Shown: positions 38,463-50,660, counted from the first letter of the stretch. The stretch: 64,000 bases of DNA from Arctopsyche grandis (GCF_051622035.1 NC_135356.1:6180079-6244078), one strand, 5' to 3'. The notes: a model not told the origin generated them from the sequence alone. A program made the numbers and translations.

Positions 38463-38910
38463 AGCCGCGATTTTTATATTCTCCTACAATGATAGTTGAG
38501 TGTATTGTCACATGGTATTTTTATTTTTATCGATTTCGATCCGTACACCTCGAAAACTCACAATAAACTGAACTCAAATCGTAGAAAACAATCATATTTA
38601 AAAGACCCGATCGATAAAAACCACACACCTAAAGGGACAATATTTTTATTGCCCAAAAATCGTAAAATCACAAGTTTCCGAAACCACGACGGTACATATA
38701 ATAGATGAGACATATACATACAGAATGTATGTAGGTGAGTATAGTATTCATTACACGCATTTTTTATTAGAAGCAGCCTTCGATTATTTTTAGAATTTAA
38801 TAGGCTGTTTAATTGCATGGAGATTTTTGAGACATTGGAGGAGGGCGCGACAAAAAAATGTTGGGAAGCTCTGTGTTAAGAGAATCAATACATGCTTCAA
38901 GGCTTAATCA

Positions 38911-40775
38911 TATAATATTTTGTATAGCGCTACCTGGTGATTAGTTAAAAAAGTAATATAAACTGTCGGTAAAAGTGTATCCTGTTTTATATTACATTGT
39001 ATTTACAATAGTTTTTGACATTAATCTATAGATGGCATTACCTAGTCTACTAAATAACATTATTTCAGATAATGTTTTTATGCTTGATACATAAATGAAA
39101 AGGCCTGATATATAAATTAAAAGGCTCTAGGATTGTTAAAAATACTTAAATTAAATTAAATTTGTTCAAATCAACTTACGAATTACACATATGCATATGT
39201 ACATATATTTACATCATCATATCATATATATAAAGACGGTTATCTGTGTGTGTGTGTCCTAACGCTCGCCGAACATAATGAATGAATCGATAAAAATGAG
39301 CAATATGGTAAAGTATGAAAACGATCGGATAAGAGATAAGAGATATAAAAATTACCACTAACACGAAAACCATGTGAAATGCAAAGGGGGTATGTAAAAA
39401 TCGACAAATTCATTTTTCGTCGGAGACGACTTTGCTGCGAGTCGAAGCTGCGACCTCAAAAAGCCACCTATAGGTCTCATTGAGTTTCACGGTCTCAACC
39501 ACGACGCCAAAGTCGCTTCTTGATTTTGCCTTTATTTTTAAATATTAATTGAAATATTCCTTCTCGCCATATACAAATACGTAATTATAATAATTTTATT
39601 TAGCGAGGTTTCGAACCATTTTATTTTCTTTTCATATAAAACAATTAATTATATATTTTTAATTAAATTGAAATTGAAATTGAAATTTGAAATTATTTAT
39701 TATTTATAATTTATATTTTGACGATATTTGAAATGATTTTATTTACGGGTGGGCGCCGGAAATAGAGCCTCGGACCTCTGATTTCAAACGCCATATCCTC
39801 GCCCAGGATATGTGTTGTAAATACACTTCATATGTATATGCACGTAATTTGTTATGTGTATTAATAATATTCAACGTCACGAGGTCAATGACCGTTTGTG
39901 TATAATCGGAAAATATTACATTTTGTTAACTTTAATTAACATTTTGTTAACGCTAACTTTAAGAATTGAAAATTATTACAAATAAAGAATTGAAAACCAT
40001 CTATGAGAGTCTACAAAAATAACGGTTCCGGTTCCGGATTTTTTTTTAGGTTTATGCGAGTCTCCGAGGTCCGAGGTTCGATTCCCGGCGCCCGCGGTGA
40101 ATGAAATCAATTTTTTTCTCGAATATCGTCAAAATATAAATAATTTAAATTTAAATTTAATTAAAAATAAATATATAAAAAATGGTTCAAAACCTCGCTA
40201 AATGAAATTATTAAAATTACGTATTTTTATATGGCGAGAAGGAATATTTCAATTAATGTTTAAAAAAAAGGCGAAATGAAGAATTGGATTTGGCGTGATG
40301 TTCGTGACCATTAGCTCAATTTAGACTTACATATATTCAGGCTATTTGAGATGAGTGGTTCGAGTCGCGGCAAAGTCGACTCGACGAAAAATGAATTTAG
40401 CGATTTTTATCGATTCATTCGTTATGTTCGGCGAGAGTTAGGACACACACACACACACAGATTACCGTCTTTATATATATGATGATGTAAATATATGTAC
40501 ATATGCATATGTGTAATTCGTAAGTTGATTTGAACAAATTTAATTTAATTTAAGTATTTTTAACAATCCTAGAGCCTTTTAATTTATATATCAGGCCTTT
40601 TCATTTATGTATCAAGCATAAAAACATTATCTGAAATAATGTTTTTAGTAGACTAGGTAATGCCATCTATAGATTAATGTCAAAAACTTTAGTAAATACA
40701 ATGTAATATAAATTTATATTACTTTTATATTACTTTTTTAACTAATCACCAGGTAGCGCTATACAAAATATTATA
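38911..40775. repeat. Large imperfect palindrome, arms 700-875 bp
   Basis: The left arm (38911 to about 39785) and right arm (about 40060-40775) are inverted copies. Outer parts share TTTGTATAGCGCTACCTGGT, and inner parts share GGCGCCGG and GACGATAT motifs. Both arms carry ATATATAAAGACGG followed by (TG)n and CTCGCCGAACATAA, which resembles a Helitron 5' end. Indels separate the arms. The inner right arm has a tRNA box B-like GGTTCGATTCCC. The spacer 39786-40059 is unremarkable. Confidence 0.88.
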
Positions 40776-40776
40776 C

Positions 40777-40850
40777 ACACACACAGATTACCGTCTTTAT
40801 ATATATGATTTTATACCCATGCGATGATGTTTCATCGGGGTATTCACTAG
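40777..40850 (+). mobile_element. Helitron-like ends abutted
   Basis: CACACACAGATTACCGTCTT is the inverted 5'-end motif of the palindrome arms. It runs straight into ATACCCATGCGATGATGTTT and CATCGGGGTATTCACTAG, the hairpin-plus-CTAG 3' end. Confidence 0.6.
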
Positions 40851-41590
40851 TATTGTATACTCATAAGTTCATTTATATGATATATGTATAATTTGTATAC
40901 ATGTATGTATGATATATATGAAATTGAAAGTGCCATAATTCCACTTTTCTTCATTTTGAAAAATATCACGCAAAACATTACATATAATGTCTTGCGTTTA
41001 ACACGCGTAAAACATCGACGTCAAACAAACAAGCCACTAAAATGTATCAAAATAATTTCTTATTTTGGTTTAATAGTTGAGCTCATATTAAAAAACTTTT
41101 CCTAAAATAGCACTTACGTGAAATTGAAGTCCATCACATGATAAATTTGATACGTTCTTAATCCTACAATTATTATCCAAAGCACAATTTTTTGATTATT
41201 TCATTTTGAATAAGATAATATGAGCCGGAAATATTTCTCAAACCATTATACATACATACATATGTATATATTGTTTTGCGTTTAACAGTATTTAAAAATA
41301 CTGGTGGCCTCAAATACGTTTATTCTGATTTTCTAAGATTCTGGACATATCCAATCGAAATAATGATAACAATTTGTGAATTGAGTCAAACAGAAATTGT
41401 GTTTTTGGAACTGAAAATTGGACTTCCGGCACTTTCAAATATAACGGCTCATATGTATATAGATAGTATATATACATAGGTATCAGTTTGTATGGAAAAG
41501 GTTTTGAGCCTGTGACTTAACAGCTTATATTTTTGACCGGTGGGCCTGATTTCACCAATTCTTGTTTAATGAACTCTCCATTTTTATCAC
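40851..41590. other. AT-rich DNA, nothing recognised
   Basis: Open frames here have no coding character that I can defend. Confidence 0.5.
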
Positions 41591-41704
41591 TTGAATCATC
41601 ATCATCATCATCATCTACAGCCGCTCACCATCCAATGCTGGATGAAGGCCTCTCCAGCACGCTTCCACTCGTCTCCGTTTTGTGCTACCCTTATCCATCT
41701 CTCC

Positions 41705-42431
41705 TAGGGTTGCCAGATGGTATCCAAAAGGAGGACATGTCCTCCTTTTCCATGTTTTGTCCTCCCGTCCTCCCTTACCTACTGTAAGTCCTCCTTTTTG
41801 CTAAACATCGGGCGGGACTTATTTATGATGATTTAGTTTCATGCATTGAGTTCTTGAGCATCAGAGGTGTAGATATTGACGATGTTAAGCTACAGGATCA
41901 ATTTTGTAACTTGATTTCATTTCTTAAATCAAAATCAGATGAAGATGAAGCATATAATTTGAAGTTGTACGAGCAGTGGACAATCTACTTCAAAAGTGTT
42001 AAAAACATTGAATTTTTCTCAGAACTGCTCAAGATCTGCGAGTTTTATTTTTGTATAAGCGCACATAACGCAAATTTGGAAAGAGTTTTTTCACTGATTA
42101 ATACTCAGTGGAGCAAAGAGAGGAATAGACTAAGTGTGCAGTCAGTTAAATCTTTAATTCTTACTCAATACAACTTCAAAAACATGACATGTGAAGATTT
42201 TTATAATTATATGATTTTTATAATATATATAAAACCAAGAACTTCTTTCCAAAATTGGCAGCTCAGCTAAATATGATTAAAATAAAGTAAAATAATATAA
42301 AAAATTCGTTTAATTTCTGAATGTCCTCCTTTTTTACAGAAAATCCTCCTTTTTACATACCTCCTTTACGTTTCACATGGCTTTTTAGACCTATCTGCCC
42401 TCCTTTATCAAATTATCATCTGGCAACCCTA
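41705..42431. mobile_element. hAT element with transposase remnant (727 bp)
   Basis: Ends TAGGGTTGCCAGATG and CATCTGGCAACCCTA are inverted. ATCTCTCC (41697-41704) and ATCTCACC (42432-42439) form an 8-bp duplication with one mismatch. GGAGGACATG-like motifs occur repeatedly near both ends. Confidence 0.9.
41854..42270 (+). pseudogene. hAT transposase C-terminal fragment (138 codons)
   Basis: The frame contains the hAT dimerisation region: ISAHNANLERVFSLINTQWS, then ERNRLSVQSVKSLIL. The RNase H-like catalytic core and zinc finger are absent. The open frame is complete to its stop (42270), so the fragment either decayed little or is young. It cannot transpose alone. Confidence 0.85.
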
Positions 42432-42565
42432 ATCTCACCCCACACATTTTCCTAATTTTGTCTACCCATCTTCCCTGCGGTCTTTATTTTACCCTTTTGC
42501 ATTCTCTCGGGTACCGTTCTAGCACTTATTTGTCCACCTTTCGCCCATTCATATATATGTATATG

Positions 42566-43890
42566 CATATAATTTTGAATAATATTAATGCGGCGAGACA
42601 AGTATAAAAACGAAGAGTTCGTTTAACGACAATTGATGTTTCGCAGGGGACCCATTTTGACAGACCCGAATGTCAATTTTTCACTGAGCAAAAATAGGAA
42701 TATGCTAAAATGATTTCAGGGTGTTGAAAAATGGATATAAGCAGCAGTTTTCACCCGTGTGTGCGTATTGTATATGCAATTGAACGCTAGTGCAAATGAA
42801 TAAATGAAACAGTGCACTTTGGTGCACTTGGTCAATGCAGTTTCTAGAACTGGTTTCGTAGACGAGAGAAGCGCACACTGAAAATTACTAATAGGGCTTT
42901 TAAATACGGCCAGACGAAGATTGATGATCCATATCGACACGCAACATCCACTGTAACATTTCTTATTACACCGAACGAGTATAAAAGTTGTGAGGCCACC
43001 ATTTGATTAGAAATCATACACGTGTAACTGGGACCGGAACTCTCGTGGTGCCACACTATTTTTACTTTATTTTCCTATTCGCTTCGAGTATCCGGGTTTT
43101 TAATTATGACAAGTATTCAAAAAATTCCAACGACCCCCATAAGGCAAATTTTACACATCGATTTATACCACATTATCTGACGCTGCGTCAAAACCTTCGA
43201 AAGGCACATTTAAATTCGAGTATAATGAGATAGTATGGAAAATTTGGTGATCCCGAGTTGAAAATTGTGGATTTGCATAACGAATGTTATGTCTGTTTAT
43301 ACTGGCACAGTACAGACCGACAACTGCACGTACGAAAAATATTATTTAGTACATTCTATATGGACACATTCATCAGTTCCGTAATACGTACGTGGCGTAG
43401 ACGTAGCAGCAGTAACCAACACGATCTATTCATATTATACAGCAGTACGGGTGACCGTAGCGTATCAAGCAAAACTGTTTTCTTTGGGCACTGTGGAAAT
43501 ATTCATGCATGACGTGACGTCATAGTGGTGAGTGCAAGCGTACTAACGAAGGTGCACTGCGAATATGAATATTTACGGAAACATCATATTACGACAATAT
43601 CGGCTCAAAAATACGAGGCAAGCAATATTGCGCCGTATAGTCGCGCTCTGTAATGTATTAAGTATATGAAATATCAATTTTGACTTCGCTCGGCCAAAAC
43701 AAGTGTGATCATGCGCTGCTGTATAGTATGAATACAAGTAATCCTTTTCGTCCACTGTTTTGCCGCGCTGTTGCCGTGAAGTGTTGGATAATATGTATAA
43801 ATATACCTTAAACAAACATAAAAACATTATTGTAACAGAAATATGTACATATTTACATAGATTATATGTGTTATAATGTAAGTTTTCTAT
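42566..43890. other. Region of mixed composition, no gene supported
   Basis: 43000-43700 is less AT-rich, with CG-containing words (GTACGTGGCGTAGACG), and could hold regulatory or decayed coding DNA. No frame has splice-linked neighbours or recognisable motifs. Confidence 0.35.
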
Positions 43891-43984
43891 TCTAGTTGTA
43901 ATATATTTTGACTAGTTGGAATATATTCCATCTATCCTGGTACCAACTACCGTTATAGTTATTGATTTTATTTTTTTACATACA

Positions 43985-44465
43985 TATTTTTACATACATA
44001 TATACAAATATACCAGGAAGGCTTAACAGGTAAACCCCAAATGCGCCTTCCTGGTCCACATAATTATTGCATAGATAGATGTAAATCTAAACAATATCTG
44101 ACATCTATGGTCAGATATTACAAACATCGTATTAATACGATAAATAACGATGAATAACTTTCATGTAACAATACGAATTTTATATTCGATAAACAACCAC
44201 AGAGACATCTATAGTGAGCAATATGGCGAAACCTAAGATATAACAATAACTAAAGGTTCGCAACAGAAAATTGGGATGGGAAGGAAGGAAACGCCAATTT
44301 TACAGGAATCGTTTCAATTTAAATCAGAAAAATTGGCAAATTCTGATAAGAAACGATCGACCTTGACAAACCAAGGTCTGGCCAATAGCGAGACTTGGCG
44401 GGAATCGAACTCGTAACATCAAGTACGAGATAATTCAACATTCACCACTAGACCACGCTACTGGT
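43985..44465 (-). mobile_element. SINE copy S4
   Basis: Minus strand: CCAGTAGCGTGGTCTAGTGG (box A), GAGTTCGATTCCC (box B), the shared body, and a tail CCAGGAAGGCGCATTTGGGG near 44050-44010. Confidence 0.82.
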
Positions 44466-44950
44466 TGTTATGTATTTTCAGTTGTAATATATTTTGATTA
44501 GTTGGCATATATCCCGTCTAACGCACGTAAGGTGATTCATATGGCGAATTACATTCCAACTGGTCAAAATATATTACAACTGAAAATACAGTTCAACTAT
44601 AAGTAAGATGGAGAGGTTAGATTTTCGTGAAAACGTCATTCGACTAGTAAATTGAGTTGGAAAGTCACATTTTTGTTTTGAATACATTCTTAGAGTTATC
44701 GTAATACGGTACTCATTACCTTTATTCGTTAATACCTAGCGAATATTAACGCATTATATAATTCTAAAGCATTCGTAAAAACATCAGAGCTGTCAAAACT
44801 CAACTCTGATATATATTACAACTGGCGCACATTGTTGAAAGTGTATTTGCGCACGTAGAGTTATAATTTACTAGTTCAATTGTATTCGAATGTGAATGAC
44901 CTAAAGCGCCAGTTGGAATATATTACAACTGAAAATATACTTCGACTGTA
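44466..44950. mobile_element. MITE with TTTTCAGTTGTAATATATT ends, copy 1
   Basis: Left end TATTTTCAGTTGTAATATAT, right end ATATATTACAACTGAAAATA. The first ~130 bases also form a smaller palindrome (right half ends near 44593). The interior (GCGCACATTGTTGAAAGTG, TAAAGCATTCGTAAAAACAT) matches 58195-58760 in inverse order. Confidence 0.78.
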
Positions 44951-45394
44951 ACTTATATAAATATGAGATCCACATTTTAATTAGAATTTTTCCGTTTTTT
45001 AGTAGTAAATAATGCATTGTTAATATTTTTTTTCTTGTTCTATATGTATGTATGTTGCTTAATGGTACGTATATTTGCTTGGTAAAATATAATCATATCA
45101 TATGACAATTTACTCAATTGTTACAATTGAGCAGAAGGTGTGTGGGTTTATGGTCGTCAATGTTCCGTTTACGGGCAGGTGTGTCATTTTGAAAAGCATT
45201 TTCCGCTGCTATTCATGTTTTAGCAAGGATATTTCTTCAACAATCTCCCAATACCTAGATGGAAAGTCGATTAGATTCATCTAAATTATACTAAGAGTTG
45301 TAAAAATACTTAAATGAGTTCGAATACAGTTCTTATACACCTAATCAGACTTTGAAACATGCTCAATCGATGATAGTTATATTTTAAACAATGA
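44951..45394. other. AT-rich DNA, nothing recognised
   Basis: No supported feature before the hAT target duplication at 45395. Confidence 0.5.
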
Positions 45395-45402
45395 TTATAT
45401 TG

Positions 45403-46789
45403 CAGTGGCGTAACTACCGCGCCCGCAGACCCCGCAATGCGGGGGGGCGCCGCAAAGCGGCGTGCCTTTTTTGCAGATTTTTTAATTTCATCAGTAATTT
45501 CTTTGCAATATTTTTTTTAAAAACCTCTGTTATTTTTTAACCTATTTGCATCGCGTTTTATTGTATTGAAATATAGCTGACAATTCTCTCTTATTCTTGT
45601 ATATATTTTTGTTAAAACAACGTGTTAAAACAATAAAATAAAATTATATGAGGCGTAAAAACGTAAAAATTTATAAATTTATAAATTTTTAGCTGTCAAC
45701 ATTAACAGGTGGGAAGTTTTTAAGGAAAATTTGTTGTTCGTCCAGATTAGACTCTATTAATGCACTTCGATATATATATGTAAGTACATATGTATATGTA
45801 CAGATGTTTTAAAATTTCTTACAAAAATAATTTTAAAAAGTAAAAGAAATGATGAACAATCAAAAGAAAAGTGACTAAAAAAGAAAATGGAAAGTTTCGA
45901 ATTTATTCTCCTACTCGTGCTTCTTGAAAAATTCTTCGGATTCTCAACTTTGTTTCAAAGTTCCTTCAATCAAAAAACGCTGATGATATCAGTGCTCAGT
46001 CTATGATTAGAAATGCATATTGCGAGGGCAGTAATTTTAGAAATAAATTTGAAGGATTCGTAACAATTTCAACAATATTAGGGTTGAAGCCAAATGGAAT
46101 CTAAAAGCATTTCGATGAAGTTAGGCATGATATACGATTCCAGGATCCATTAAAAGAAATTCTGAACAATTTTTAATGCGGCACTAAACGTAACCTAAGT
46201 GCAAATGAAGGTTCGTATCACGTTATTTAAACATTGTTTCAAAGTTCGCTTTCCTGCAAAACAATTATCAGATGACGATTTACATATATGTACATATGTA
46301 TATCATGAAGCTATGTCTCTAGCCAACTAATATGTGAATAATTTTGACAAATCATTGCCTGATCAGATAGTTGATTTCCGTTCGTGCTTAAAAGAAAATA
46401 AACCTTGTAAAAATAAAGAAGATCGTGTTCATAATTTGGCAAAGCTCTTCATTTGTAATTTTTATAATTTAAATTCGTCATTTAAATCATCTTGTTCCTC
46501 ACGCTTCCGGTAACTGTAGCCACTACGGAGCGCTCGTTCACAAGTTGAAACTTATTAAAAATTACTTAAGGTCAACTATGTCACAACATCGTCTTTAAGT
46601 ATTAGCAATAATTAGTATTAAATTTTAACAAAATAGTCGTGTTTGCCAATGAGTCCAGAAAAAAGTTTTTCTACGTAAAAAAGGTATGAATTATTAATTT
46701 GGAAAGTTATTTTGCTGTAAGGAAATAATATGGGGGGGGGGCTTAAAATATTTTGCGGGGGGGCGCCTGGAATTCACGCTACGCCACTG
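45403..46789 (+). mobile_element. hAT element with decayed transposase (1387 bp)
   Basis: Ends CAGTGGCGTAACTACC and CACGCTACGCCACTG. Perfect 8-bp duplication TTATATTG (45395-45402 and 46790-46797). GGGGGGGCGCC runs lie inside both ends. Confidence 0.93.
45880..46620 (+). pseudogene. hAT transposase relic
   Basis: Near 46500-46600 the plus strand reads LPVTVATTERSFTS, then LRSTMSQHRL a few codons later. These are the conserved C-terminal motifs of zinc-finger-MYM/TTF-type hAT transposases. They are separated by stops and frameshifts. Upstream, CSVYD-like and KFEGFV-like fragments are too decayed to assign. Confidence 0.65.
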
Positions 46790-46797
46790 TTATATTG

Positions 46798-47714
46798 GAT
46801 TATATTATACTACAGTACATATATAAAATAAAGTAAAAAGCGAACATCTTCACTAAATTTATCATGTTACTTGATATTAAGCTGATACTTATACATACAT
46901 ACATAGATATAAAATTTCAGTTCAATGCGTATAGTTCAGGTTTCGGAGAAAAGCATAAAAAACCTCGATTCTTTCGATATAAAGTACTTCATGTTGAGAT
47001 ATTAAAATATTTGAAAAATACTAGTCAGTGTATGAAATTTATCATACCTATTACATGTAATAAAAAAGTTGCAGGCCACTCTTTTGAACGGCTTAAGAGA
47101 TAATCGTATTTAAAAACAATAAAATCATAAAAAGAGAAGGCCTTTTAGTTCACGAAGTCTTATCTATTAATTACATAATAACTTGTGTATATATTGGAAA
47201 CAAATGCGTGTAAATTATATAGCGGGAGAAACATCGTTTAGGCAGCATTAAATATAGTTCAGTTTTATTTCATGACACCCATTACAGTAGACGTAAAATA
47301 AAAAAAGGCATGATTAATTAATTAAATGCTTTATATTTTAATTAAAAAAAAAATTACAATAAATAAAAAGTATAACATTTAAGAAATAAAAAAGACAGCA
47401 AAAACCACTCAGGACATCCGTCGAATACACGTCGGTAACTGAATCATTTAGTAAAGTTTATTATTAGTATCGAAATAGTCACTAAACCATTTGAAACTTA
47501 TGTTTCTGCCGGTATACACAATCGCCACGCCACAAAATGCACGCATTTATTAGCAATACATATGTATTGGTAGCTTGTTTTTTACATGATGAGACTTCGA
47601 CAAAAGAAAGACCTGTTCTACTTCTGGCAAATCTTAAATTTAAAAACGATAAAGTTTCAGTTTGATAGAACTAACGGTGCTCAAACTATCTCCAAAATAC
47701 ATAAGCACATTTTA
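46798..47714. other. AT-rich DNA, nothing recognised
   Basis: No feature that I can support. Confidence 0.5.
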
Positions 47715-48082
47715 TTTTATTTTACATAGATATATACCAGGAAGGCTTGACAAGAAGACCCCAATGCGCTTTCCTGGACAATTAATTACAAACAGTGCAG
47801 CATTTTTATTACATAAATCACTGTATTCCGAGAAGCTGAAGAACACCGAATTAACAATTAATTAATTAATCCATTGACATATCTATGAATTGAATCTGAC
47901 AGCAGGTAGGATGATTTATTTTTATTTTTTGCCAATTTTGAGGAGCCGTTTCAACAATGATCAGACAAAATTGACAAACTCTGATAAAAAAACGATCGAC
48001 TTGGAGTCACAAATATCCAAGTCTAACCAGCAGTATTAAGGATTAGCCCGGGATCGAACCTAATAATCTCTTGGTGTTAAAC
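47715..48082 (-). mobile_element. SINE copy S5, head to head with S6
   Basis: Its tail lies on the left (ACCAGGAAGGCTTGACAAG). The body follows, and the head has GGGATCGAACCTAATAATCT. The 5' tRNA head is cut where S6 begins. Confidence 0.8.
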
Positions 48083-48440
48083 ATTATGGCTCAGTGGTAG
48101 CACCAAGTGATTATTGGGTTCGAGCCAGCTATACTGCTGGTCAGACTTGGGTGTTTGTGAGTCCAAGTCGATCGTTTCTTATCAGAGTTTGCCAATTTAA
48201 TCTGATCATTGTTGAAACGGTTCCTTAAAATTGCCAAAAAAATCTTCCTACCTGTTGTCACAAATCTTCTGTATTATGTATGTACAATTCGTAAAAATGC
48301 ATGTACAAGTCAAAAATCCATAGATATTTCAATGGATTAATTATTTAATTAATTTAATTAATTGTTAAATAATTAATTAAATTAAGGCTTGTATATTAAG
48401 CCTGGTATATATTAAGTCTTTCTGGTATATATCTATGTAT
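48083..48440 (+). mobile_element. SINE copy S6
   Basis: TATGGCTCAGTGGTAGCACC (box A) and GGGTTCGAGCC (box B), then the shared body and a tail ending TTTCTGGTATATATCTATG. With S5 it forms an inverted pair. Confidence 0.84.
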
Positions 48441-48561
48441 AATAAAATAAAATAAAATAAAATTAACGCAAACACTGAGCCATACTGCTGGATATATAGG
48501 TACTAACACACACGCACATTTTTTTCTAAGCCATGAAAACGTGATCAGTGATCGATTCTCA

Positions 48562-48835
48562 GTTATCTTCTTCTTCTCAATGCCCTGTCCGCATCCGGAC
48601 GTTGGCGACCACCTCGTCGATTATTTGAAGATATCCGCGTCGGTCTTCAGCGGCTCGGAACAGCTCTTCGGCGCTTATATCGGCCCACATGCGCATGTTT
48701 CGAAGCCAAGACAACTTTTCCTGTCAATCCATTTTTTACCTTCTATTTTCCCCGCGGTTATCAAACGGAGAAATTCGTATTTTGGACCCTGTATCATGTG
48801 TCCGAGGTACTCGATCTTGTTACTAACCTCTTCTT
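48562..48835 (-). mobile_element. LINE 3' end with (GAA)n tail
   Basis: On the minus strand the codons give KYEFLRLITAGKIEGKK, then after a frame change WLRNMRMWADISAEELFRAA. This is a common C-terminal signature of insect LINE reverse transcriptases. A GAAGAAGAAG tail is at the 3' end. Confidence 0.75.
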
Positions 48836-48924
48836 AGCTCGCAAACGATTTGGTCGTCCGACGAAGTTTGGGTTCTTATTATTTTGTTTTCAAACTTTAC
48901 CATTTTGATCGGTTTGGTCATCAA

Positions 48925-49095
48925 TAGAGGTAGGACCGGAAGCGTGCTTTTTCCAGTAAACAGGGCGTTTTGGGTCTATTTTCCAGGAAACAGGGCAAAC
49001 TACAAAGCTAGAGAGCATACAAAAAGGTCCATCATAAAAATGAACAAAGCACGGCGAACAATGAACAAAGAACGGAGCAAAGTTGGTCATTAATA
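48925..49095. repeat. GACCGGAAGCGTGCTTTTTCC repeat, copy 1
   Basis: It shares TTTTTCCAGGAAACAGGGC-type sequence and CAAACTACAAAGCTAGAGAG with 49384-49545 and 57233-57375. Confidence 0.75.
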
Positions 49096-49260
49096 TAAGT
49101 GGAAATGACGTCCACCATTACGTTTGAAAATACTGCATCTTCCTTCACGGTGACGTTTATCGTTCACACTATCCCATTTGTCCACACTGTTCTGATCGTT
49201 TTTTCCCTTTTCGCCCCCCTCTCGCTATTTGCAGATTGAGCACTTTGCCATACTCATGAT

Positions 49261-49371
49261 TAATCACCGGACCCTGAGGGGCCGTGTATTGTTCAAATGT
49301 TGTAAATGCATTGTTAAAGGTTTGCCGAACCTTTTTTACAAAGGATTGGCACCTTGGCTATCCTACCTCTA
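49261..49371. mobile_element. Small MITE, TAGAGGTAGG family, copy C (inverted)
   Basis: Ends TAATCACCGGACC and ATCCTACCTCTA. Perfect 8-bp duplication CTCATGAT (49253-49260 and 49372-49379). Confidence 0.88.
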
Positions 49372-49383
49372 CTCATGATTAAA

Positions 49384-49545
49384 GGGTGGATAGGAAGCGT
49401 GCTTTTTCCAGGAATCAGGGCGTTTTGGGTCTATTTACAAAGCTAGAGCGTAAAAATTAAAATAAAAGTTTCTTCATAATATTGAACAAAGCACAGCGAA
49501 AAATTAACAATGAAGGGTACGCTTCCGGTCCTACTTCTACTCACA
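49384..49545. repeat. GACCGGAAGCGTGC repeat, copy 2, with inverted ends
   Basis: Left GGATAGGAAGCGTGC pairs with right GTACGCTTCCGGTCCTAC, suggesting this repeat is a MITE. Confidence 0.65.
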
Positions 49546-49569
49546 ATCAAAGTTTACGTAGAGAATTAG

Positions 49570-50030
49570 TGATATCTTAATTGGGTTTTTTATTTATTTA
49601 TTTTATTTATTTTATTAATTGAAAAATCAACAGACAGGATGTACATAGATATGTATAAAAAAACAAATAGTAAATAAATAATATATGTAACATCCGAGTC
49701 CAATAATAGATTTTTACATAAATGAAAAAGATAAATATAAGGAAAACAAATTAAAAAGTAAATAATAAAGGCATGACAAAATATGTAGAACATTGCATAA
49801 TTAAACTATAGTATTAAAATATTTGGAAAAGGTTATAAAATAGAATATAAGAAGAAATTGAAATTTACAAATATAAAACAAATGAAAAAGGTAAATACAA
49901 AATAAACAAATGAAAAGGAAAAGAATGAAAGCTATAATATGATTAAATAGCACATTACATAACTAAACTAAAGTATAAAAATATTGGAAAAATAGAATAG
50001 GAGAAGAAATGAATCAATCGGTCAAGATTC
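49570..50030. repeat. AT-rich block with an internal ~140-base duplication
   Basis: 49720-49860 and 49875-50010 are diverged tandem copies (AATGAAAAAG...AAATTGGAAAA pattern). Confidence 0.5.
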
Positions 50031-50079
50031 TCTCTATATATATATATGTAAGATTTATATATGTATTGTCTTAATTTTT

Positions 50080-50180
50080 CCGCTTGATGACACAAACAAG
50101 TTCCCTGCCAATCCCCATCATGTCGAGGACAGCATCATTTGATATTTTTTTGGCCCACGGGATCTTCAGTATAAAGCAGT
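50080..50180 (-). mobile_element. LINE ORF2 C-terminal scrap
   Basis: The minus strand reads IPWAKKISNDAVLDMMGIGR and continues to a stop. This resembles the C-terminal coding end of a LINE. Confidence 0.55.
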
Positions 50181-50389
50181 CAAAATATCGAGGTCGAATT
50201 TTCGCATGATTAGCAAGCTTCATCTATTGTTGCTACGTACATAGATAAAGTAAAAATTTGCTAGTGTTAAACCGTTTTTTCTCAGACTTTTACCAAACGG
50301 TTTGGTTGGTGAAAATATCCACGAATAGGGTTGAGGAGTGACGTAAAAGTATACATACAATGCAGTTGGTATTACGGTCGAGTATCGAG

Positions 50390-50660
50390 TTGACAGGCCG
50401 TATTGTGAAGAGGCGAGTTCTCAAGGACGGTTAAGGTCGTCAGTGCCACTGACCGCTAGCCTCCCCTTCCCAAGGCATCTAAAACTGTGGGCCGTGTCAT
50501 CTCGCAAACGTCCATTCTGCACACGCTCCTATCGAATCGGAATGTGCGACGTTGAAGCGGCCACGACCTGAAAAACATACCTAGACGCGGATGCCTAACC
50601 CTTCAGTCGGAGAAGGGTTAACAGTGGTTGCGAAACTTTGTAACATATAAATACTATGTA
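50390..50660. other. GC-richer block of unknown nature
   Basis: It stands out from the AT-rich surroundings (GACCGCTAGCCTCCCCTTCC) and ends with TAACATATAAATACTATG repeated twice. No frame or RNA fold is obvious. It may be part of an LTR or the 3' end of an unknown element. Confidence 0.4.

Larger units (their letters stand above)
41591..42565 (-). mobile_element. LINE 3' end, split by a hAT element
   Basis: On the minus strand 42565-42432 and 41704-41591 read through GTACCCGAGAGAATGCAAAA and GAGAGGCCTTCATCCAGC, the last codons of a LINE ORF2, and end in an (ATG)n tail (41596-41618). A related copy on the plus strand is at 56940-57235. Confidence 0.78.
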
